A stretch of DNA of 30,354 nt from Actinobacillus sp. (GCA_020026055.1 JAHHRA010000022.1:1-30354); one strand, 5' to 3'. Counted from the stretch's first letter, positions 7,641 through 16,519 are shown. The notes: generated by a model not told the origin, from the letters alone. Made by a program: numbers and translations.

Positions 7641-9757
7641 TAAGCATTAATATTCCGATCAATATGCACAAATCCTGGTAAAGTCTTAATACTTTCTATA
7701 ATAGTTGCTAAATGGTGGGTATTTCTTGCATTGAGCAAAATGACAATATCATAAAGTTGCCCATTTTGTTCTTCTGTCCAAATACTACGAATATTACTTT
7801 CTAAAACAGCTAAAGCTGACATAAGATTTGACAAAGTTTCTGCACAATTTAACATTTTTATGCGCAGTTCAGCTTCAAAAGGTGTTTTAGTATCTGCATT
7901 TTCCCATTCCACTGCTATATAGTACATAGATTTTTTATGACGGACATTAGCACAACGTGCATGATGAACAACAAGCCCTTTGCCTGGTGTAACATATGCC
8001 ACAATAGGATCTCCAGGGATAGGATGGCAACATTGAGCAAAATTTGTTAACAAATTTTCGCTACCTTTAATTTTTAAAGGTCTATCATTATTAAATGGAT
8101 CACCATCCGTATCAATTTCTACTGACTCATCAAGTAGTCGGTACGCTACTACTGCACTCATTAAATTTCCCAAACCAATCTGAATACAAAGGTCATCAAA
8201 CGTTTTAAGCCCATAAATTTCAAGGACTTGTTGAAGATTTTTTTCAGAAATATCTGTCAATTTTACTGGCTGCAGTACATTGACTAACTGATTTTTACCT
8301 AAAAGCAACGCAGTATCTGCTTCTAAATTTTTTAAACTCTGTCTAATTTTTGTTCTTGCTTTTGCAGTGACTACAAAATTAAGCCAATTCGAACTTGGCT
8401 GAGTCCCTTCTGCAGTAATAATTTCAATCGTTTGTCCAGAAACTAACGGCTGCGAAAGAGGATAAGGCTTGCGATCAACTTTAGCTCCGACACACCCACT
8501 TCCTACATCAGAATGCACAGCATAAGCAAAATCAATAGGTGTCGCCCCTTTTGGTAATTCAATAATACGTCCTTTCGGAGTAAAAACATAAATTTCTTTC
8601 GGAAAAAATTCAGATTTCACGCTTTCAATAAATTCAAATGAATTACCTACACTTTGTTGTAATTCAATCAAACTTTCTAGCCAACGTTGTGCTCTAATCT
8701 GTGGTGCCGTGCTATCATTTTTTCCTCTTTCTTTATGACTCCACTTTGCTGTTACCCCCATTTCTGCCATTTGTTGCATTTCTTCTGTCGCAATATGCAC
8801 TTCAACAGGTACTCCTTTAGGTCCTATCATTTGAGTCTGCAAAGATTGATAACCGTTCGCTTTTGGGACAGCAATATAATCTTTGACCATTTGTGGACGG
8901 GGCTTATAAAGGGCATGCAATCTACCTAATGCGATGTAACATTGATCGTGATTTCCAACAATTACATCGAAAGCATACAGATCCATAATTGAATGAAATT
9001 CTTGTTCTTTTTGGCGAAGTTTTTGGTAGACAGTATAAAGGGGACGTTCTCTACCCGTAACTTGAGCAGAAATATTTGCAGCTCGCAAATGTTCATAGAT
9101 TTCTTGTGAGATTTTCCCTATCAAGTCTTTATGGTTATTTCGTGCCGTATTCATTGCTTTGATAAGAACTTCATAACGGTAAGGATACATTGCTTTAAAG
9201 CTTAAATCTTCAAGCTCATTTTTTATATGTTCAATACCTAGGCGATGAGCGAGAGGAGCATAGATTTCCATTGTTTCTTTCGCAATACGCCGACGTTTAT
9301 CAGGACGCAATACGCCAAGTGTCCGCATATTATGCGTACGATCCGCAAGTTTGATTAAAACTACGCGAATATCTTCTGTCATCGCCAAGATCATTTTTTG
9401 GAAATTAGCAACTTGTGCCTCTTGACGAGTCCGAAATTTAAGCTTATCGAGTTTGGATACTCCTTCAACAATTTCAGCGACACTTTTACCAAATTCTTCA
9501 GTAAGTTGTGTTTCTGTATAAGGCGTATCTTCAATAACATCATGCAGAAGTGCTGCCATAATCGCTTCATAATCTAATTTCATTTCAGCGATAATACAAG
9601 CAACCGCCACAGGGTGAGTAATATAAGGTTCACCACTAGAACGGTGTTGTCCTTGGTGGGCATCACGTGCCAAAATAAAAGCACGCTCAATAGTGCGAAT
9701 CTGTTCTTCAGGTAAATAAGTCTGAATAATCTGCTTTAAAGAGTCAAACAATTTCAT
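7640..9757 (-). CDS. spoT: Bifunctional (p)ppGpp synthase/hydrolase SpoT
   Basis: SpoT (705 aa) makes and degrades the alarmone (p)ppGpp. The N-terminal HD hydrolase domain has H48 (YITHPVAVA) and the H72-D73 pair (LLHDVIEDT). The synthetase domain follows, with YKPRPQMVKDYIAVPKANGY near 290-310. A TGS domain begins at about 395 (FTPKGRIIELPKGATPIDFAYAVHSDVG), and a C-terminal ACT-type domain occupies about the last 80 residues. The intact HD motif supports hydrolase activity and makes this SpoT rather than RelA, which has lost it. It is third in gmk-rpoZ-spoT-recG; a hairpin lies in the 118-bp gap after rpoZ and may tune readthrough. Confidence 0.96.
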   Translation of the reverse strand: MKLFDSLKQIIQTYLPEEQIRTIERAFILARDAHQGQHRSSGEPYITHPVAVACIIAEMKLDYEAIMAALLHDVIEDTPYTETQLTEEFGKSVAEIVEGVSKLDKLKFRTRQEAQVANFQKMILAMTEDIRVVLIKLADRTHNMRTLGVLRPDKRRRIAKETMEIYAPLAHRLGIEHIKNELEDLSFKAMYPYRYEVLIKAMNTARNNHKDLIGKISQEIYEHLRAANISAQVTGRERPLYTVYQKLRQKEQEFHSIMDLYAFDVIVGNHDQCYIALGRLHALYKPRPQMVKDYIAVPKANGYQSLQTQMIGPKGVPVEVHIATEEMQQMAEMGVTAKWSHKERGKNDSTAPQIRAQRWLESLIELQQSVGNSFEFIESVKSEFFPKEIYVFTPKGRIIELPKGATPIDFAYAVHSDVGSGCVGAKVDRKPYPLSQPLVSGQTIEIITAEGTQPSSNWLNFVVTAKARTKIRQSLKNLEADTALLLGKNQLVNVLQPVKLTDISEKNLQQVLEIYGLKTFDDLCIQIGLGNLMSAVVAYRLLDESVEIDTDGDPFNNDRPLKIKGSENLLTNFAQCCHPIPGDPIVAYVTPGKGLVVHHARCANVRHKKSMYYIAVEWENADTKTPFEAELRIKMLNCAETLSNLMSALAVLESNIRSIWTEEQNGQLYDIVILLNARNTHHLATIIESIKTLPGFVHIDRNINA

Positions 9758-9830
9758 TTATTTTACCTACCTTAGTTCGATTCATCTATTTAACGTTGCA
9801 AAGATGACTGAAGATTAAATTTAAGGTAAA

Positions 9831-9862
9831 ACAGAAAACGTGGCAATACCTACGCTTTCTGT
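9831..9862 (-). other. Hairpin in the rpoZ-spoT gap
   Basis: ACAGAAA (9831-9837) and TTTCTGT (9856-9862) are perfect 7-bp arms with further pairing inside. In the transcribed (minus) direction the hairpin is followed by a short TTTT stretch, so it could be a weak terminator or an mRNA-processing site between rpoZ and spoT. Evidence is structural only. Confidence 0.4.
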
Positions 9863-9875
9863 TCCACTGATCTTA

Positions 9876-10145
9876 TTACTCTGCAGTAAATAGAGAAAGG
9901 ACTTCAATTTCTGCTTTTTCTTTTTCCAACATAATTGATTGTTCTTGTTGGTTCATAATCATATCATTGATTAAACCCTGTTCAATTTCTCGTAATGCAA
10001 TGACAGTTGGCTTATCATTATCTTCAGGTAACAACGCTTCACGTTGGTGCAATTGTAATTGCCTCGCACGACGCGCCGCCGTTAAAATTAAATCAAAACG
10101 ATTACCAATTTGGTCTACTGCATCTTGTACAGTTACACGAGCCAT
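9876..10145 (-). CDS. rpoZ: RNA polymerase omega subunit
   Basis: The omega subunit (89 aa) aids assembly of RNA polymerase and forms part of one ppGpp-binding site of the enzyme. MARVTVQDAVDQIGNRFDLI and the following AARRARQLQ are the family signature, and the length is typical. CGGAG precedes the ATG. The gene sits between gmk and spoT, linking ppGpp metabolism and one of its targets in the same operon, as in other gamma-proteobacteria. Confidence 0.96.
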   Translation of the reverse strand: MARVTVQDAVDQIGNRFDLILTAARRARQLQLHQREALLPEDNDKPTVIALREIEQGLINDMIMNQQEQSIMLEKEKAEIEVLSLFTAE

Positions 10146-10232
10146 AATTCTACTCCGCTTAATTAAGATGATATTCTCACTATGGAGAGTTAATGTAATT
10201 CAAAAACAAAGGCGAAAATTCTACAAGAAAAT

Positions 10233-10865
10233 CTATTTTTTTGCTAGTAATTGATCGAGCAACAATGCGTTTTGTTTTTGCTGATAACGACAGCGCAAGC
10301 GTTCTGCCTTTAAAATACTCTTCAAATTCTCTAATGCCACATCAAAATCTGCATTGATGACAACATAGTCATATTCATCATAATGAGAAATTTCACTAAT
10401 TGCTTTTTTCATGCGTTCCGTTATAACTTCTTCACTATCTTGACCACGTTCTTTTAAACGTTTTTCTAATTCTGATAAGGATGGAGGTAAAATAAAAATA
10501 CTGCTTACTGTTTCTACTTTTCTGCGAATTTGACGAGCACCTTGCCAATCAATATCTAAAAGAACATCAATGCCTTTCGCTAAATTTTCTTCAATAGCAG
10601 CTAATGATGTACCATAATAATTTCCACCGAAAACTTTGGCGTACTCTAAAAATGCATTCTCTTCAATTAAAGCTTCAAACTCTTTTACATTTATAAAGTG
10701 ATAATGTATTCCATCAATTTCACTTGGACGTGGATTTCGCGTTGTATGCGAGATAGAAACTACTATTGAATGCATATCTTTTTCTTTTAGCAATGCATTA
10801 ATTAAAGAGGACTTCCCCGCTCCACTTGGAGCAGAAATAATATACAGATTGCCTCGTGTTATCAT
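10233..10865 (-). CDS. gmk: Guanylate kinase
   Basis: Gmk (210 aa) phosphorylates GMP to GDP with ATP. The P-loop APSGAGKSS lies at 12-20, followed by the GMP-binding region SHTTRNPRPSEIDGIHYHF (about 39-58) and DIDWQGARQIR in the core. Length is standard. CGGAG precedes the ATG. It is the first gene of gmk-rpoZ-spoT-recG, transcribed away from gapA. A CATAAT -10-like hexamer (10897-10892, minus strand) lies about 27 bp before the start, with a poor -35. Confidence 0.96.
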   Translation of the reverse strand: MITRGNLYIISAPSGAGKSSLINALLKEKDMHSIVVSISHTTRNPRPSEIDGIHYHFINVKEFEALIEENAFLEYAKVFGGNYYGTSLAAIEENLAKGIDVLLDIDWQGARQIRRKVETVSSIFILPPSLSELEKRLKERGQDSEEVITERMKKAISEISHYDEYDYVVINADFDVALENLKSILKAERLRCRYQQKQNALLLDQLLAKK

Positions 10866-10960
10866 AATATTACTCCGATAAAAATCTCTACATTATGCCG
10901 TTAAATCAGAAAAATTTCAGTAAAATAACAAAACTTATTACAAATTTTCTTAAAAAAGCA

Positions 10961-10969
10961 TGTTATACT
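10961..10969 (+). promoter_or_regulatory. gapA extended -10 promoter
   Basis: TGTTATACT (10961-10969) is an extended -10 element. No good -35 is seen at the proper distance, which is tolerable for extended -10 promoters. A transcript would start near 10976, giving a leader of about 60 nt before gapA. Confidence 0.6.
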
Positions 10970-11038
10970 TTAGTCTAATTTCTAAGAGTAATTCTCTTCA
11001 AAAGATTTTTATTAACTTAACGCTAGAGGAAAAATCTT

Positions 11039-12040
11039 ATGGCAATTAAAATTGGTATTAATGGCTTTGGTCGTATTGGTCGCATCGTATTTCGTGCAGC
11101 CCAAAAACGTAATGACATTGAAGTGGTAGCAATTAATGATCTAATTGACGCCGAGTATATGGCATACATGTTGAAATATGACTCAACTCATGGTCGTTTT
11201 GAAGGTGAAGTCGCTGTAAAAGACGGCAATTTAGTCGTCAATGGTAAAACTATTCGCGTTACTTCTGAACGTGATCCTGCCAACCTCAGATGGAACGATG
11301 CTGGTGTTGACGTAGTCGTTGAAGCTACAGGTTTATTCTTAACTGACGAAACTGCTCGTAAACACATTCAAGCAGGAGCCAAAAAAGTAGTCATGACAGG
11401 ACCTTCCAAAGATGCTACACCGATGTTCGTTAACGGCGTCAACTTTAACGAATATGCAGGGCAGGACATCGTTTCTAACGCCTCTTGTACTACTAACTGT
11501 TTAGCACCATTAGCAAAAGTTGTTAACGATAAATTCGGTATCGTCGATGGTTTGATGACTACTGTTCACGCAACTACTGCCACCCAAAAAACTGTTGATG
11601 CTCCATCTTCCAAGGATTGGCGTGGTGGACGTGGAGCTTCTCAAAACATCATCCCTTCTTCAACAGGTGCTGCTAAAGCTGTAGGTAAAGTCATCCCTGC
11701 ACTTAATGGCAAACTCACAGGTATGGCTTTCCGTGTGCCAACTCCTAATGTTTCAGTTGTTGATTTAACTGTAAATCTTGCAAAACCTGCAACTTACGAA
11801 GAAATCTGTGCTGAAATTAAACGTGCTAGCGAAAATGAAATGAAAGGTGTACTTGGTTACACAGAAGATGCAGTTGTATCTACTGACTTCAATGGTTGTT
11901 CAATGACTTCTGTTTTTGATGCTAAAGCGGGAATCCAACTTACTCCAACTTTCGTTAAACTCGTATCTTGGTATGATAACGAAGTCGGATACTCTCACAA
12001 AGTATTGGATTTAGTAGCATTAGTTTATAACCATCACTAA
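11039..12040 (+). CDS. gapA: Glyceraldehyde-3-phosphate dehydrogenase
   Basis: GapA (333 aa) converts glyceraldehyde-3-phosphate to 1,3-bisphosphoglycerate with NAD in glycolysis. The N-terminal NAD fold begins with IGINGFGRIGR, the catalytic cysteine is C150 in SNASCTTNCLAPL, and H177 is in TTVHATT. AGAGGA is upstream of the ATG. It is a single-gene unit with its own promoter and a strong terminator. Codon choice looks more biased (CGT for Arg, GGT for Gly) than in neighbouring catabolic genes, as expected for a highly expressed enzyme. Confidence 0.98.
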   Translation: MAIKIGINGFGRIGRIVFRAAQKRNDIEVVAINDLIDAEYMAYMLKYDSTHGRFEGEVAVKDGNLVVNGKTIRVTSERDPANLRWNDAGVDVVVEATGLFLTDETARKHIQAGAKKVVMTGPSKDATPMFVNGVNFNEYAGQDIVSNASCTTNCLAPLAKVVNDKFGIVDGLMTTVHATTATQKTVDAPSSKDWRGGRGASQNIIPSSTGAAKAVGKVIPALNGKLTGMAFRVPTPNVSVVDLTVNLAKPATYEEICAEIKRASENEMKGVLGYTEDAVVSTDFNGCSMTSVFDAKAGIQLTPTFVKLVSWYDNEVGYSHKVLDLVALVYNHH

Positions 12041-12054
12041 TCAAAAATCTAGTA

Positions 12055-12082
12055 AAAATCCCCATCTGATGATGGGGATTTT
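12055..12082 (+). terminator. gapA terminator
   Basis: Perfect 12-bp stem AAAATCCCCATC (12055-12066) with GATGGGGATTTT (12071-12082) around a 4-base loop, followed by more T residues. Confidence 0.93.
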
Positions 12083-12207
12083 ATTTTTCTCATATCTTCA
12101 TTCATTGCTATTGTTCTTGCTATTAACCGCTTTCTTCTTACTCATAAGACGAAAGCTTAAAAGTAAGATAACGAGGCAATAGAAATGACGGACCAAAAAT
12201 TAAAGAA

Positions 12208-12250
12208 TACGCCTCACACAACTATATTTTATGAATAATTTCGAGGCGTA
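12208..12250. repeat. Palindromic intergenic element, copy B
   Basis: Inverted arms TACGCCTC (12208-12215) and GAGGCGTA (12243-12250), total 43 bp with an AT-rich centre. It has the same length, arms and similar flanks as copy A (3169-3211 by the same measure). It lies 25 bp downstream of the peroxidase stop, between convergent gapA and ccp. gapA already has a terminator at 12055-12082, so this element more likely belongs to the minus-strand transcript or is an independent repeat. Confidence 0.6.
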
Positions 12251-12275
12251 GTTATTTCAAGCTAGAACAATTAAT

Positions 12276-13682
12276 TTATTCCATTGCTTCAGCCTTATCT
12301 AAAGTCAAAGGTTTACCTTGGTATTCTCCAGTTAAGGATTCTAGAAATGCTTTCAAATCAGCAAGTTGTTGTGGAGTTAAATCTTTACCTGATTGATAAC
12401 GAGCCATAATTTTAATGGCTTCACTTAAATCTGCTGTGCTAGCATCATGGAAATAAGGTGCTGTTAACGCAACATTACGTAAAGTTGGCACCTTGAATTT
12501 GTGCAGATCTTTTGGATCTTTCGTTTGAGCCATTCGTCCTTTATCAGCATCCGTTTCGAGAGTCTGACGATGAGCAAAATAATCATCATACAAGCCAAAA
12601 CGCTCATAAGATTGCCCTCCCATTGCTGTACCAACGTGGCAAGTATTACATCTATATTCTGTAAAAAGTTTATAACCACGTTGTGCTTGCTCACTCAATG
12701 CTGATTTATCGCCTTTCAAATAGCGATCAAACGGACTGTTTGGTGTAATTAAAGTTTTCTCAAATTCAGCAATCGCATCAGTAATATTTTCAGCGGTAAT
12801 TGCAGGATAAACTGCTAAAAATTGTTGCTTGAACGTTTCATCTTGATTCAATTTAGCAATAACTTCATCCCAGTTTTTAGATCCCATCTCGATTGGATTA
12901 AGCGGTGGACCACCTGCTTGTTCAGTTAAATCCTTAGCACGACCATCCCAAAATTGTGTTTTATTAAAAACGGCATTAAATACTGTTGGAGCATTAATAC
13001 CACCTTTTTGCCCACCAATTCCTGTAGACGTTTTCAAGCCATCAACACCACCGCGATTAAGTTGGTGGCAACTGTGGCAAGAAATCGTATTATCACCTGA
13101 AAGACGTACATCGTGATATAAAATATTACCTAGAGCGACTTTCTCAATATTTACTTCAATTTCATCAGGGATTGGTTGAATTGAATTCTTCGGATCAGTT
13201 TCAACATGTTTAGGTAAAAACTGCTTACGTAATTCGCTAATCCATTCTAAAAGCTGAGCTTGCTGTGTAGCATCAATACCACTTTGCCAATGGATAAATT
13301 TATAACGTGCTGGAGGCATACTGCCATCTTTAATCACGGCTTCCAACTTCGCTAACTCTGCTTCTGAAAGCTTAATTGGATCATTCAACCCTTCTAAAAA
13401 TTGTTGAAAATCAAAAAATTTATTACCAAGCTCAATATCTTTATCCACCATACTTCCTACTATTGGCAATTGTGCATAAAATGGCAATTCTCCACCTTTG
13501 CTATGACAATTTTGACAACCATTCGCAAAAAGTTGAGTGACTGCAACACGATCACGTTCAGAAAATTTAGATGTTGCTAGTAATTTTTGAGTCTGATTTT
13601 GATCAAAGTTATGGATATAACCAACTGTTCCTAAATAAGCCAGAGCACCAATAACTCCGACACCTAACATAATTTTTTTCAT
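12276..13682 (-). CDS. ccp: Tri-haem cytochrome c (quinol) peroxidase
   Basis: This 468-aa protein has an N-terminal hydrophobic signal anchor (about 4-23) and three CXXCH haem sites: CQNCH (56-60), CHSCH (202-206) and CNTCH (345-349). The last two belong to the di-haem bacterial peroxidase fold (SGDNTISCHSCH, FWDGRAKDLTEQAGGPPLNPIEM, VPTLRNVALTAPYFHDAS). The extra N-terminal haem marks the YhjA/Ccp class, which includes the membrane-bound quinol peroxidase of Aggregatibacter; members reduce periplasmic hydrogen peroxide with electrons from quinol. The ATG follows GAAGGATC. It stands alone, with a 7-bp inverted repeat just upstream. I see no clear FNR or OxyR site. Confidence 0.92.
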   Translation of the reverse strand: MKKIMLGVGVIGALAYLGTVGYIHNFDQNQTQKLLATSKFSERDRVAVTQLFANGCQNCHSKGGELPFYAQLPIVGSMVDKDIELGNKFFDFQQFLEGLNDPIKLSEAELAKLEAVIKDGSMPPARYKFIHWQSGIDATQQAQLLEWISELRKQFLPKHVETDPKNSIQPIPDEIEVNIEKVALGNILYHDVRLSGDNTISCHSCHQLNRGGVDGLKTSTGIGGQKGGINAPTVFNAVFNKTQFWDGRAKDLTEQAGGPPLNPIEMGSKNWDEVIAKLNQDETFKQQFLAVYPAITAENITDAIAEFEKTLITPNSPFDRYLKGDKSALSEQAQRGYKLFTEYRCNTCHVGTAMGGQSYERFGLYDDYFAHRQTLETDADKGRMAQTKDPKDLHKFKVPTLRNVALTAPYFHDASTADLSEAIKIMARYQSGKDLTPQQLADLKAFLESLTGEYQGKPLTLDKAEAME

Positions 13683-13701
13683 AAAAGATCCTTCATAAAA
13701 A

Positions 13702-13717
13702 GTTTAACAGGTTAAAC
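13702..13717. promoter_or_regulatory. Palindrome upstream of the peroxidase gene
   Basis: GTTTAAC (13702-13708), two bases, GTTAAAC (13711-13717): perfect 7-bp arms 20 bp before the ccp start codon. The position suits an operator or a leader hairpin. I do not recognise the factor. Confidence 0.4.
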
Positions 13718-14150
13718 CAATTAGTTGATTAAATAAAAATTAATAATTTCAAGGTGTTATTTAATCATAAAATCTTAGTAATTAATCCAATTAATTCAAT
13801 AGGTGTAATCTCTCACTTTTTAAAACTAAATTTGTCTAGCAATTATTTTCTTGTTCGAATAAAAAATATTTCAAAATCTTACGTAATTCATTTTTCGATA
13901 TTTAATAAAAGCTATTCACTATCATCATCTTATCAGCATAAACTCGTTGACTTAGAAAAATTACTAGTTTTAGTTTTGAATTAACTTTTTAATTTTATTA
14001 AAAATTTTCACTAGCAACATCGGAATTTTTTTCGATTTCCGCCATGTCAAAGGAGAGAAACAAACAGCAAATTTTACATGCCGTTTCTTATTATTTTGAA
14101 ACAAAAGTTGAAATTCTATAAAAATGTAATGAAATTTTTGCTTATTCAAC
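13718..14150. other. AT-rich gap between ccp and tgt with no convincing gene
   Basis: This stretch lies between the 5' side of ccp and the 3' side of tgt, so it should hold the ccp promoter, but no clear -35/-10 pair stands out. An open frame of 76 codons at 13754-13984 (plus strand) begins with GTG, has no proper ribosome site and a low-complexity product, and is not called. A weak inverted repeat (CGGAA 14021-14025, TTCCG 14037-14041) is present. Confidence 0.6.
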
Positions 14151-14188
14151 GCTCACAAAATCGAAAAAATTTTCTTGATTTTGTGAGC
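14151..14188. terminator. Hairpin downstream of tgt
   Basis: GCTCACAAAATC (14151-14162) and GATTTTGTGAGC (14177-14188) form a perfect 12-bp stem; GAAAA/TTTTC pairing continues inside. It begins 8 bp after the tgt stop on the minus strand. No U tract follows the closing arm in the tgt direction, so it may protect the 3' end or terminate with help. Its core resembles the hairpin in front of tgt at 15406-15430. Confidence 0.6.
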
Positions 14189-14196
14189 ATAAAGGA

Positions 14197-15345
14197 TCAT
14201 TGAGCAATACTTAGTTGCATTGGTGGAACATCTCCTCCCCGAGCTTGGTAGAAAGCTTGGACGAACTCGTCAAACATACCATCATCTATCGCTTGGCGAA
14301 TTTTTGCCATCAAACGTTGATAGTAACGGAGATTATGAATAGTATTCAACCTTGCTCCGAGAATTTCATTACATTTATCAAGATGATAAAGATAAGCTCG
14401 AGTATAGTGACGACAAGTGTAGCAATCACATTCTGAATCAAGAGGACGAATATCATCACGATATTTGGCATTGCGAATTTTAACAACACCACCAGTGACA
14501 AATAAATGTCCATTACGAGCATTGCGAGTTGGCATCACGCAGTCAAACATATCAATACCACGTCGTACGCCTTCGATTAAATCTTCTGGTTTACCAACGC
14601 CCATTAGATAGCGAGGTTTATCAATAGGAAGTTGTGGGCAAGTAAATTCTAAAATGCGATGCATTTTTTCTTTTGGCTCGCCAACTGCTAGCCCACCTAT
14701 AGCATAGCCATCAAAACCGATTGCTTTTAACTCATCAATTGAAACTTGGCGTAATGTCTCGAACACACCACCTTGCACGATACCGAATAGTGCATTTTTA
14801 TTTTTTAATTCGTCAAAGCGCTGACGGCTACGTTTTGCCCAACGCAATGACATTTCCATTGAATTTTTAGTGTAGTCAAAAGTCGCAGGATAAGGGGCAC
14901 ATTCGTCGAAAATCATCACAATGTCTGAGCCGAGATCATATTGAATTTCCATCGATTTTTCAGGCGACAAAAAAATGCGTTCGCCGTTGATAGGATTTTG
15001 AAAATGAACGCCTTCCTCAGTGATTTTCCGCAATTTCCCGAGGCTAAAGACTTGGAAACCGCCACTATCGGTCAAAATTGGGCGATGCCATTGCATAAAA
15101 TCGTGCAAATCACCATGTTTACGTATAATTTCTTGCCCTGGGCGTAACCAAAGATGGAAAGTGTTGCCGAGACAAATTTCCGCACCTGTCGCCTCGACTT
15201 CTTCGGGAGTCATCCCTTTCACCGTGCCGTAAGTACCAACAGGCATAAATGCAGGCGTCTGAACAATACATTGCCCCTGTGGACGATCAAAAGTTAAAGT
15301 GCCACGACGAGCGTTACCTTGAGTTTTATGAAGTTGAAATTTCAT
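14197..15345 (-). CDS. tgt: tRNA-guanine transglycosylase
   Basis: Tgt (382 aa) swaps guanine-34 for preQ1 in tRNAs with GUN anticodons, a step in queuosine synthesis. D93 in DSGGFQVFSL and the aspartate in GIDMFDCVMPTRNARNG (about 268) are the active-site acids. The zinc site CDCYTC (about 306-311) plus a histidine in NTIHN closes the C-terminal part. The start at 15345 was chosen because MKFQLHKTQGNARRG is the family N-terminus and AAGGA precedes it. The open frame continues 70 codons further into queA without family match. queA lies 100 bp upstream, so the two queuosine enzymes are probably co-transcribed. Confidence 0.96.
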   Translation of the reverse strand: MKFQLHKTQGNARRGTLTFDRPQGQCIVQTPAFMPVGTYGTVKGMTPEEVEATGAEICLGNTFHLWLRPGQEIIRKHGDLHDFMQWHRPILTDSGGFQVFSLGKLRKITEEGVHFQNPINGERIFLSPEKSMEIQYDLGSDIVMIFDECAPYPATFDYTKNSMEMSLRWAKRSRQRFDELKNKNALFGIVQGGVFETLRQVSIDELKAIGFDGYAIGGLAVGEPKEKMHRILEFTCPQLPIDKPRYLMGVGKPEDLIEGVRRGIDMFDCVMPTRNARNGHLFVTGGVVKIRNAKYRDDIRPLDSECDCYTCRHYTRAYLYHLDKCNEILGARLNTIHNLRYYQRLMAKIRQAIDDGMFDEFVQAFYQARGGDVPPMQLSIAQ

Positions 15346-15405
15346 TGTTTTTCCTTGAATAAACAGTTCGAGGGAGAATGCCCTACTAACCCCATTCACA
15401 GGGCA

Positions 15406-15430
15406 AAAATCGGAAAATTTTTCTGATTTT
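15406..15430. repeat. Imperfect palindrome in the queA-tgt gap
   Basis: AAAATCGGAAAA followed closely by TTTTCTGATTTT is an imperfect inverted repeat of about 25 bp. Its sequence resembles the core of the hairpin downstream of tgt (14159-14182), so related hairpins flank tgt. It could stabilise or process the queA-tgt mRNA. Confidence 0.45.
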
Positions 15431-15445
15431 AAGGGCGTGAAAAGA

Positions 15446-16519
15446 TTATAAATTCGGATTTTTGCGGATAAACATCGCATCACCGTAGCTAAAAAAGCGA
15501 TATTTCTCTGCGATCGCTTGGTAGTATGCGTCTTTAATTTCTTTGCAGCCTGCAAATGCAGAAACTAGCATGATCAGAGTACTTTCTGGGAGATGGAAAT
15601 TAGTGATCATAGCGTCAACTATACGGAATTTTTTCCCTGGATAAAGGAAAATATTAGTATCACGGAAAAAAGGCTCAATAAGCTTACCTTGAGGTTCGGC
15701 TTGCAAAGCAGCACTTTCTAGCGAACGCACTGAAGTTGTACCAACGGCGATCACATGTTTGCCCGCTGCTTTAGTCGCTAAAATAGCATCGACTACTTCT
15801 TGTGAAACTTCAGCATATTCACTGTGCATATGGTGATCTTCAATTTTATCAACTCGTACGGGTTGAAAAGTGCCTGCTCCAACGTGCAGCGTAACAAATG
15901 CTATCTGCACACCTTTTTGTCTGAGTTGTGTTAAAAGCTCTTCGTCAAAATGCAATCCTGCGGTCGGTGCAGCTACAGCACCGAGTACTTGACTATATAC
16001 GGTTTGATAGCGCTCTTGATCGGCTTCTTCATCAGGGCGATCGATGTAAGGTGGAAGAGGCATATGCCCCGCTTGCTCAAGACGTTCAAACAAAGTAACT
16101 GAATGATCGTGTAATTTCAGTTCAAATAAACTGCTGTGCCGTGCCACCATTTCCATAGCAAAAGCTTTCTCTATGCCAAGTTTATCTTCACCCAAATACA
16201 AAACTGTTCCTGCTTTTGGTGCCTTAGAGGCTCGGACGTGAGCCAAACAACGAGTGTCGTCTAACACGCGTTCAATTAATACTTCTATTTTGCCACCACT
16301 AGCTTTACGCCCAAATAAACGAGCAGGGATCACACGAGTGTTATTAAAAACTAATAAATCGCCCGTATCAACCAATTCCAAAATATCTACAAATGTACGA
16401 TGTTGAATAATACCTGTTGCACCATCAAGCATGAGCAAGCGACAAGATTTACGATCAGCCACAGGGAAACGGGCAATTAATTCATCGGGTAAATCAAAAT
16501 TAAAATCAGAAACTCGCAT
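15446..16519 (-). CDS. queA: S-adenosylmethionine:tRNA ribosyltransferase-isomerase
   Basis: QueA (357 aa) transfers and isomerises the ribosyl part of AdoMet onto preQ1-34 in tRNA to form epoxyqueuosine, the step after Tgt. The N-terminus MRVSDFNFDLPDELIARFP, the stretch NNTRVIPARLFGRK (about 57-70), AAPTAGLHFDEELL (about 182-195) and VGTTSVRSLESAA are family signatures. Length is typical. The ribosome binding site is weak (no clear purine-rich block before the ATG). It is the first gene of queA-tgt. Upstream is a strong promoter followed after ~60 nt by a terminator, so queA may depend on readthrough or on a promoter I cannot see. Confidence 0.96.
   Translation of the reverse strand: MRVSDFNFDLPDELIARFPVADRKSCRLLMLDGATGIIQHRTFVDILELVDTGDLLVFNNTRVIPARLFGRKASGGKIEVLIERVLDDTRCLAHVRASKAPKAGTVLYLGEDKLGIEKAFAMEMVARHSSLFELKLHDHSVTLFERLEQAGHMPLPPYIDRPDEEADQERYQTVYSQVLGAVAAPTAGLHFDEELLTQLRQKGVQIAFVTLHVGAGTFQPVRVDKIEDHHMHSEYAEVSQEVVDAILATKAAGKHVIAVGTTSVRSLESAALQAEPQGKLIEPFFRDTNIFLYPGKKFRIVDAMITNFHLPESTLIMLVSAFAGCKEIKDAYYQAIAEKYRFFSYGDAMFIRKNPNL

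Noticed and set aside
13754..13984. 76-codon open frame, plus strand
   Set aside because: GTG start without a proper ribosome site, low-complexity AT-driven product, no recognisable family.
15346..15555. 70-codon N-terminal extension of tgt
   Set aside because: It overlaps queA, contains the intergenic palindrome and has no family match; MKFQLHKTQG at 15345 is the known start.
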